Shown: piece by piece, positions 1-5,725 of the stretch | Layout: the number at the start of each line of letters is the position of its first letter | How positions within the stretch are numbered: the stretch's first letter is position 1 | From: Bacillota bacterium | GTDB taxonomy: Bacteria; Bacillota_A; Clostridia; Lachnospirales; WQUN01 | Assembly: GCA_009786175.1 (NCBI GenBank) | Contig: WQTQ01000223.1 | Span: forward strand, 1-35,211 | DNA: 35,211 nucleotides | Direction: 5' to 3' | Program-made: the position numbers and the translations under genes | The notes under the pieces: generated by a model | The model's database searches: none | Seen by the model: only the letters and a program-made list of their open reading frames with translations | Told to the model about the DNA's origin: nothing

Positions 1-396
1 GACAACTGGGGCACGGGCATACTCTTCGGCATTTTTGGCCAGGACAAAATGCGCTACCGTATAGACGTTTTCAACAACATTGTAAAACGTAACGGCCACG
101 GAGGGCCAAATTTCCCCAAGGGCGATTATTTTTGGATTACCGGCGGGCTGTGTCTGCTGTCTGCCCAAACATCCGACTGCAACATTTACAACAACATTTT
201 TGAAGATAACAAAGGCTTTGACATTGGCTATGACGGCCCGCGTTTTATGGAAAACAGCAAAGAAGGGCATGACATTACCGATGTGCTAAAGGAAAAACGA
301 ATCAAGATTTTTGACAATCTGATTCTTACAACCGGCGAACTGCCACAGTACCCTATCAAAACCAATTATGAAAACAGCACATTGTACGGGCTGTAA
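1..396 (+). CDS. Right-handed beta-helix protein, C-terminal fragment
   Basis: The frame is open from the first base, so the gene begins left of the window; about 131 residues remain. The fragment has the rhythm of parallel beta-helix proteins: short strand-forming turns rich in Asn and Asp, such as VFNNIVKRNG and IYNNIFEDN, spaced one helical coil apart. Such proteins include polysaccharide lyases and other carbohydrate-active enzymes, but no catalytic residues can be assigned from this end. It lies 17 bp before two sugar-type dehydrogenases and a sugar isomerase in the same direction, so a carbohydrate substrate is the likely theme. Whether it is exported cannot be judged because the N-terminus is missing. 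The internal ATG at position 49 is not taken as the start, since the same frame and fold continue upstream of it. Confidence 0.6.
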   Translation, partial: DNWGTGILFGIFGQDKMRYRIDVFNNIVKRNGHGGPNFPKGDYFWITGGLCLLSAQTSDCNIYNNIFEDNKGFDIGYDGPRFMENSKEGHDITDVLKEKRIKIFDNLILTTGELPQYPIKTNYENSTLYGL

Positions 397-413
397 GCCG
401 AGGTGAAACTGAC

Positions 414-1532
414 ATGACAAAAATAGGTATTGTAGGTGCGCGGGGCCTTTCGTTTATGACGGCATTCCGGGACATTGAAGGTGTGCAAGTTACGGCCCTG
501 TGCGACATCGACAACGATCTGCTTCAAAGCCAGTCAGACAAGTACAATATTCCCCACAGGTACAGGGTCTACGAAGACATGCTAATGGCAGACATCGACG
601 CGGTAATTGTGGCAACGCCAATGCAATTTCATGTGCAGCAGTCTATCCGGGCCCTACACGCGGGCAAGCACGTGCTAAGCGAGGTTACCGCCGGTGTTTC
701 CTTCGACGAACTGTTCTGGCTGGTGGAAGAAGTAGAAAAAAGCGGCAAAGTCTACATGATGGCAGAAAATTATTTGTACATCCCCAAAGTCCGGCAGGTT
801 TTGGCCATGGCCAAGGCAGGCCTTTTTGGCGACCCCTATTACGGTGAAGGAGAATATCTCCACAATTTATCAAATATCATGATTTACCCGGACGGCACAC
901 CTTCCTGGCGCAACTGGGTTCAGCTTGGTGTGCGCGGCTTATTCTACCCCACCCATTCCCTGGGGCCTATAATGAAATGGTTTGGGGACGATGCCATAGA
1001 TTTTTTAGTGGCTTTGGGCAGCGGCTGGCACACGGAAAGCAAGTTCCGCCAAGAGGACACTTCCGTTGGGCTGCTGCAAATGAAATCCGGCAAATTAATC
1101 CGCCTGCGCGTAGACTGCATTTCCCGCAGACCACACGCCATGACAAATTACACGCTGCAAGGCACTAAAGGCGCGTACGAGTCCGGTCGCCCTTCCGGCC
1201 AAGACATGGTTTATATCGGCAAAGAAGGGGATGACCCGGACAAGGCCGCATGGGAACCGTTGTCAAATTACGCCCACTACCTGCCCGACCGTTATAAAAA
1301 CGTCACCGACAGGATACTGCAGGCAGGCCACGGCGGAGGCGATTACTTTATTATCCAAGATTTCCTGGACGCAATTGACGGTAAATGCAAACCCGCCATA
1401 GACGTGTATGAGGCTTGTGAATGGACCGCCGTGGGTCTTATGTCTGCCCTAAGCGTAGCCAACAAGGGCAAGGCAATAGATATGCCAAATTTCCGTTCCG
1501 GGCAGAAGAAGGACAAATTTCTAACAATGTAA
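414..1532 (+). CDS. Gfo/Idh/MocA family oxidoreductase (EKP motif altered)
   Basis: A 372-residue NAD(P)-dependent dehydrogenase-like protein. The N-terminal Rossmann fold is clear: a KIGIVGARG nucleotide-binding loop at residues 3-11, then a VTALCDID strand with an acidic end that favours NAD. The C-terminal half has the family alpha/beta substrate domain with the HSLGPIMKWFG helix that supplies a catalytic His. The family's EKP motif, whose Lys is usually catalytic, reads Glu-Val-Thr at residues 90-92, so the chemistry may differ or be lost. The start is supported by a GAGGTGA ribosome-binding site. The gene sits in an operon with a second family member 13 bp downstream and a sugar isomerase. 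Members typically oxidise or epimerise sugars, sugar acids or inositols; the substrate here is unknown. Confidence 0.88.
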   Translation: MTKIGIVGARGLSFMTAFRDIEGVQVTALCDIDNDLLQSQSDKYNIPHRYRVYEDMLMADIDAVIVATPMQFHVQQSIRALHAGKHVLSEVTAGVSFDELFWLVEEVEKSGKVYMMAENYLYIPKVRQVLAMAKAGLFGDPYYGEGEYLHNLSNIMIYPDGTPSWRNWVQLGVRGLFYPTHSLGPIMKWFGDDAIDFLVALGSGWHTESKFRQEDTSVGLLQMKSGKLIRLRVDCISRRPHAMTNYTLQGTKGAYESGRPSGQDMVYIGKEGDDPDKAAWEPLSNYAHYLPDRYKNVTDRILQAGHGGGDYFIIQDFLDAIDGKCKPAIDVYEACEWTAVGLMSALSVANKGKAIDMPNFRSGQKKDKFLTM

Positions 1533-1545
1533 AGGAGATGACAGC

Positions 1546-2682
1546 ATGGCAACAAAAAAAATTAAAGCCGCCCTTATCGGCAGCGGCGCAATCAGCAAAA
1601 CCTATTTGAACAACCTTATCAATTCGTTCCACATAATTGACATGGTGGGCTGTTCCGACATTATCCCGGAACGTTCCGCGGCACGGGCAGCGGAATTTGG
1701 CATACGGGATATGACCAACGAAGAAATTTTGAACGACAAGGAAATTGAAATTGTTGTAAACACCACCTATCCCCTTTCCCATTACGAAGTTACAAAGGCC
1801 GCTTTGCTTGCGGGCAAACATGTTTATACAGAAAAAATGCTGGCCGTTACCTTAGAGGAAGGCAAAGAGCTGGTAGCCCTTGCAAAGTCCAAAAACCTGC
1901 ACCTTACCATCGCGCCGGACACATTTTTGGGCGGCGGCTGGCAAACAGTGCGCAATGTCATTGATACCGGCATGATAGGCAACCCAATTACAGCCTCCGG
2001 CATATGCATTAGGGCCTACCACGATACAGGCGAAACCCTTGCCGACAGAAAAGGCTTCGTATTCAGCCCCGGCGGCGGCATACCCTTTGACATGGGCGGG
2101 TATTACCTGCATGCCTTCATAAATTTATTTGGCCCCATAAAGCGAGTTTCCGGGTTTGTGCAAACAAGAAACCCGATTAGAAAATACGTAAACCCACGCC
2201 ACCCAAAGTATGGCGAGTCATACACAATCGACTCCCCCAACACAATTGTTGGCGCGCTGGAGTTTGAAAACGGCGCGTACGTAACACTTACCATCACGTC
2301 GGAAGCGTCACTGTTTACAACACCAACGTTTGTAATTCACGGTACAGAAGGCATTCTCACCTGCTTCGACCCTAACGATTTTAACGGCGAAGTACAACTG
2401 CAGAGGGATTACGGCGGGCCAAAGGCTGTTTCCCTGCTTCACGGGTACACAGATGACAAAAGGGGCATAGCCGTAGCCGATATGGCCTACGCCATAAAAA
2501 ATAACCGCAGGCCAAGGGCCCATTATGACATGGGTTACCATGCGTTTGAAGCCATTCACGGCATTATAAAAAGCTGTGACACCGGGCAGGTCTATGTAAT
2601 GGAATCTACCTGCCAAAGGCCGCGGCCAATCCCAATCGGGCAGTTAAACGGCAGCGCGCAGGAAACATTTTTGGACAACTAA
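1546..2682 (+). CDS. Gfo/Idh/MocA family oxidoreductase
   Basis: A 378-residue dehydrogenase of the Gfo/Idh/MocA family. The Rossmann loop IGSGAISKTY lies at residues 11-20. The catalytic-Lys motif is present as Glu-Lys-Met at residues 96-98 (variant of EKP). A central GGGIPFDMGGYYLHAFINLFG segment matches the region that carries the substrate-binding Asp and His of the family. An AAGGAGAT ribosome-binding site precedes the ATG, 13 bp after the previous stop. Paired, non-identical members of this family in one operon with a TIM-barrel isomerase are common in catabolism of unusual sugars or glycosides through keto intermediates. The exact substrate is not predictable from the sequence. Confidence 0.9.
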   Translation: MATKKIKAALIGSGAISKTYLNNLINSFHIIDMVGCSDIIPERSAARAAEFGIRDMTNEEILNDKEIEIVVNTTYPLSHYEVTKAALLAGKHVYTEKMLAVTLEEGKELVALAKSKNLHLTIAPDTFLGGGWQTVRNVIDTGMIGNPITASGICIRAYHDTGETLADRKGFVFSPGGGIPFDMGGYYLHAFINLFGPIKRVSGFVQTRNPIRKYVNPRHPKYGESYTIDSPNTIVGALEFENGAYVTLTITSEASLFTTPTFVIHGTEGILTCFDPNDFNGEVQLQRDYGGPKAVSLLHGYTDDKRGIAVADMAYAIKNNRRPRAHYDMGYHAFEAIHGIIKSCDTGQVYVMESTCQRPRPIPIGQLNGSAQETFLDN

Positions 2683-2694
2683 GGAGGAGAATAT

Positions 2695-3474
2695 ATGAAA
2701 GCAGGATGGATTGGGTTCCCACGTAAAGGCGACGATTTTTGGGAGTCGCTGGAACTATACGCAAAAATGGGGTACAAGGGCATGGAAGGCGGCGAAGCAC
2801 TGCTGGGCAAAGGAAACGATGACGAAAACATCGCCCGTTTTCACGACCTTGGCCTTACAGTTTTAACCGTGTCAACCTCTGTTGATGAACTTAAAAAAGG
2901 TACAGAGGCCGTAATTGAACGGGCAAAGCTTTTGCAAACAAACCGCGCCACAATTTGGGCCAGCCCCGCAATGTACAGCGACCTTCCGCCAAAAGCAGAC
3001 TTTTACGCAGAAATTGAAGCGATGGAAACTGCCGCCGCGGCAATGGCAAAGGAAAATATTCAACTTTGCTACCACAACCACGAAAAAGAATTTCAGCGGT
3101 GCTACAACAACGTAATGATACTGGACCACATGGTATTAAACACTCGGCATTTGAAAATTGAACTTGACGTAATGTGGGCCACCTGGGCAAAAATGGACCC
3201 CATCGCGCTGTTAAAACGGTACGACAACCGTATTGCGGCGGTGCATATAAAAGATTGCATCGGCACACCGTCTTACGAAGAAAAGCCCGACAACCAGCCG
3301 ACATTTACAGCCCTTGGCACAGGCCTGGTAGATATCCGCGGCGTACTGCAATGTATGCACGAACTAGAACACGAATGGGTTGTGTACGAACAGGATAACA
3401 TGCGGAACTTGTCCGCCAACCAGTCTATGGCACTAAGCTACCTGTACATGAAAGAAACAGGATTGGTGGAGTAA
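2695..3474 (+). CDS. Sugar phosphate isomerase/epimerase (AP endonuclease 2-like TIM barrel)
   Basis: A 259-residue protein of the xylose-isomerase-like TIM-barrel superfamily. The expected metal-binding positions are visible: a Glu early on, LCYHNHEKEF in the middle (His and Glu), IELDVMW (Glu/Asp), VHIKD (His, Asp) and the C-terminal EHEWVVYEQD with the last acidic ligand. An AAGGAGGAG ribosome-binding site lies just before the ATG, 12 bp from the upstream dehydrogenase gene. The stop codon overlaps the start of the next gene (3474). Relatives include inosose isomerase/dehydratase and hydroxypyruvate isomerase-like enzymes; in this operon it most likely isomerises or epimerises a keto-sugar made by the dehydrogenases. 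Confidence 0.88.
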   Translation: MKAGWIGFPRKGDDFWESLELYAKMGYKGMEGGEALLGKGNDDENIARFHDLGLTVLTVSTSVDELKKGTEAVIERAKLLQTNRATIWASPAMYSDLPPKADFYAEIEAMETAAAAMAKENIQLCYHNHEKEFQRCYNNVMILDHMVLNTRHLKIELDVMWATWAKMDPIALLKRYDNRIAAVHIKDCIGTPSYEEKPDNQPTFTALGTGLVDIRGVLQCMHELEHEWVVYEQDNMRNLSANQSMALSYLYMKETGLVE

Positions 3475-4544
3475 TGCATCAACTATACATGGTACGGAAC
3501 AACGACCCGGTGAGCGCGATAACCTTCCCGGTGGGATACTTTATGCGGTCTTACCAAGAAGGTGACGGGCCGGACTGGTGCGAATGCTGCATAGAAGGCA
3601 GCCTTGGCATTGATGAAATAAGCGAAGAGCTGTTTAATAAAAAAATGCTGAACGATGAATCCGTCAACCCGGCAAACATCTTTTTCCTAATATCCCCATG
3701 CGGCGAAATAGCCGGGACAATTACCTACGACTACGCCCCTCAGGAAGACACCGGAACCATACACATGGTAGGCATCAAAAAAAAGTATCAAGGCCGCGGG
3801 CTGGCACTGCCAATGCAGCTGTACGCCGTGCAAAAAATATTGGAAGACGGCAAGACAAAGATTGACCTTACAACGGACGACTGGCGGCTTCCGGCAATTA
3901 AGACGTATCTGAACGCCGGGTTTAAGCCTGTTTACCATCATCCGGATATGGAAGAGCGATGGCAGAAGGTAATGGAGCAGCTATACTACCCCCTGATATC
4001 AAAAGTAATATCAGGGGGTAATTTTACCGATACGATGGAGGTCGAAAATACCGAAAACGGCTGCGGCAAAGGCGGCGACAGATACATCTTAAACACCCGC
4101 TTTGCAGTAGAAGATGTTTTTGAAAAAAACTTAAGCAGCGACCGCCTGAAAAATGCACAGGCTCTGTTTGCTTTTTTTAAAGCAAATGGCATAACACCCG
4201 AAACAATTGACAGCGATTGTTGGAATTACAAAGGAAATGGCCTGTTTGTTATTCACGCATATGGGGATGATGACAACAATTGGTTTATGTACGGAAACTT
4301 GGATACATGGGAAAAGTATCCGATAACCGACGGGATGAAGGAGTTTATCTGGGAGAACATCAGATTGTGCACCGGCCAGTGCGGCTGCCCTAACTGGCCC
4401 CGGGGAGGGAACCGGATGGTTTTTGGAAAAGAGTTTAAAAGTGTTTGTTCTTCGGTGTTTTTCTTTCAAAACCCTGAAGGTGAAACTTTGGAAAACATAA
4501 AAAAGCTGGTGTTGTTGGCAAAAAACAATATTGATAACCGTTAG
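3474..4544 (+). CDS. GNAT acetyltransferase fused through a palindromic repeat to an unknown domain
   Basis: A 356-residue reading frame with two parts. Residues 1 to about 170 are a GNAT domain: strand beta-4 TIHMVGIKKKYQGRGLA contains the Q/R-x-x-G-x-G/A acetyl-CoA loop, followed by TTDDWRLPAIKTYLNAGF near its C-terminal end. Residues from about 187 onward form a separate, unrecognised domain with aromatic-rich strands and a Cys cluster (CTGQCGCPNW) that could bind metal. The junction (YYPLISKVISGG) is encoded by a 13-bp inverted repeat at 3987-4020 that recurs elsewhere in the window. A second start inside (ATG at 4035) has no good ribosome-binding site, so readthrough is the simplest reading. 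The ATG overlaps the upstream stop, so the gene ends the sugar operon. Confidence 0.7.
   Translation: MHQLYMVRNNDPVSAITFPVGYFMRSYQEGDGPDWCECCIEGSLGIDEISEELFNKKMLNDESVNPANIFFLISPCGEIAGTITYDYAPQEDTGTIHMVGIKKKYQGRGLALPMQLYAVQKILEDGKTKIDLTTDDWRLPAIKTYLNAGFKPVYHHPDMEERWQKVMEQLYYPLISKVISGGNFTDTMEVENTENGCGKGGDRYILNTRFAVEDVFEKNLSSDRLKNAQALFAFFKANGITPETIDSDCWNYKGNGLFVIHAYGDDDNNWFMYGNLDTWEKYPITDGMKEFIWENIRLCTGQCGCPNWPRGGNRMVFGKEFKSVCSSVFFFQNPEGETLENIKKLVLLAKNNIDNR
3987..4031 (+). repeat. Palindromic repeat, copy 1 (inside a gene)
   Basis: Thirteen-bp arms TACCCCCTGATAT (3987-3999) and ATATCAGGGGGTA (4008-4020) flank an 8-nt loop, followed by the tail ATTTTACCG. The same arms, nearly the same loop and the same tail occur at 28662-28704, and the arms without a loop at 32642-32661. 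Here the element is translated as part of the GNAT-fusion gene, between its two domains. Confidence 0.85.
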
Positions 4545-4566
4545 ATATTTCCAACTTCCAAACCTA

Positions 4567-4595
4567 TTGCAAAAATATTACAACAATGGTATTAT
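4567..4595 (+). promoter_or_regulatory. Sigma-A-like promoter for the TPP riboswitch operon
   Basis: TTGCAA at 4567-4572, a 17-nt spacer, and TATTAT at 4590-4595. Transcription would begin around 4602, just before the riboswitch aptamer, in the gap after the GNAT-fusion gene. Confidence 0.65.
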
Positions 4596-4607
4596 CCTTT
4601 TATAATC

Positions 4608-4700
4608 CGCTAGGGGTGCTTGTGTAGACAAACTTCGTTTGCTGCCGGGCTGAGAATAACCCTTTGTACCTGCTCCGAGTAATGTCGGCGAAGGAAAGCG
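4608..4700 (+). ncRNA. TPP riboswitch (THI element) aptamer
   Basis: All conserved blocks of the thiamine pyrophosphate riboswitch are present in order: GGGGTGC (4613-4619), GCTGAGA (from 4649), ACCCTT, ACCTG, TAAT, and GCG-AGGAAAG. The closing helix P1 pairs CGCT (4608-4611) with AGCG (4697-4700). An optional P3a arm is formed by CAAAC and GTTTG around a TTC loop. It lies 72 bp before an ABC-transporter gene and predicts repression of that operon when thiamine pyrophosphate is plentiful. Confidence 0.95.
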
Positions 4701-4724
4701 TTAAACATTCAAAAAATGTTAAAC

Positions 4725-4770
4725 CCTCCTAATGGATTTGCGAAAATAATAATTCATTAGGAGGATTTTT
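4725..4770 (+). terminator. Riboswitch expression platform: terminator-like hairpin that also hides the SD
   Basis: CCTCCTAATG (4725-4734) pairs perfectly with CATTAGGAGG (4755-4764); with one G-U pair the stem extends four more pairs inward. It is followed by ATTTTTT, as in an intrinsic terminator. The 3' arm is also the AGGAGG ribosome-binding site of the ATG at 4772, so folding would block translation as well. A smaller hairpin, AACATT/AATGTT at 4704-4720, sits between aptamer and platform and may be part of the switching structure. Confidence 0.8.
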
Positions 4771-4771
4771 T

Positions 4772-5701
4772 ATGTCATTTTCAAAATCAAAAGTTGTAAA
4801 GTTGCTTGTATTAACTGCCTTGGTAATTGCCTTGCTTGGGTTATTCGCTTGCAGCGGCAATTCCCCTGCTTCAAGTAATGAAAACGGATTACCCGCCACC
4901 CTATACATGGCTATTTTAATCGACGACGGCAACATAGAGCAGGAGCATGCATTTGAAGAATTCCGTATTGCCATGGAAAAATATATTGACATTCCCGTGG
5001 AAATGGTTACAGATTTGACCCACTTGGTTGGCATCGAAGCCATGCGCGCAGGCAACTTGCATCTTATGTGGGGTTCGCCGTTTGTGTACTTACTGGCACA
5101 ACAGACCATGGATGTAGAAAGGCTTGTTGTTACTAACAGCCCCAACGTAATAAACAAGACTGTTTTTATAACCGGTCAAGACGATATTCATAGCTTGGAC
5201 GACCTTGAAGGGCGCACATTCGGCTTTGTTACACCTGCGTCCGCATCAGGCTTTTTGTATCCTATGTACTACTTGATAAACCGATACGGCCTTAGCCGCG
5301 ACGAAGTTCTTACGCCGGGTATGCTGTTTAGCGAAGTAATATTTTCCGGCAGCAATAACGCAAGCATTGTTGGTGCCGCTCATGGGGACTTTGACGGCGC
5401 GGCAGTTGGATATATTCAATTTAACAGAGCTATAGATTCGGGGGCAATTTCTGCAGCTGCTGCCAGAATTTTAGGATATACTCCCAGCATTCCCTTCCCC
5501 GGGTATATAGCAAGAACCGATTTGCCGGAAGAATTGCGTAGGCAAATTCAAAGTTTTCTTGTAAACTGGGATAACAATGAATATTCTGTTGCCCGCTGGA
5601 ACGACGCGGATGTGCGATACGCCATACCGGACCCTGCTGAAATCGAATATTTACGGTCTATGGTAGAAATTTTGGATATTGATTTGGAAGAGCAAGGATA
5701 A
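4772..5701 (+). CDS. PhnD-type substrate-binding lipoprotein, TPP-riboswitch controlled
   Basis: A 309-residue extracytoplasmic binding protein. The N-terminus is a lipoprotein signal: basic KSKVVK, a hydrophobic stretch, then a lipobox LFAC with the Cys at about residue 27, followed by a Ser/Asn-rich linker. The remainder fits the PhnD/phosphate-phosphonate binding-protein family: YMAILIDD start, MRAGNLHLMWGSPFVYLLAQ, a LDDLEGRTFGFVTPASASGFLYP segment and a late DFDGAAVGYIQFNRA block. Family members bind phosphonates and other small ligands. The TPP riboswitch directly upstream argues instead for thiamine, a thiamine phosphate or the pyrimidine precursor. The transporter gene follows immediately. 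Start is fixed by the AGGAGG at 4760. Confidence 0.88.
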   Translation: MSFSKSKVVKLLVLTALVIALLGLFACSGNSPASSNENGLPATLYMAILIDDGNIEQEHAFEEFRIAMEKYIDIPVEMVTDLTHLVGIEAMRAGNLHLMWGSPFVYLLAQQTMDVERLVVTNSPNVINKTVFITGQDDIHSLDDLEGRTFGFVTPASASGFLYPMYYLINRYGLSRDEVLTPGMLFSEVIFSGSNNASIVGAAHGDFDGAAVGYIQFNRAIDSGAISAAAARILGYTPSIPFPGYIARTDLPEELRRQIQSFLVNWDNNEYSVARWNDADVRYAIPDPAEIEYLRSMVEILDIDLEEQG

Positions 5702-5725
5702 AAATTGCTAAAAGGATGTGCTGCC

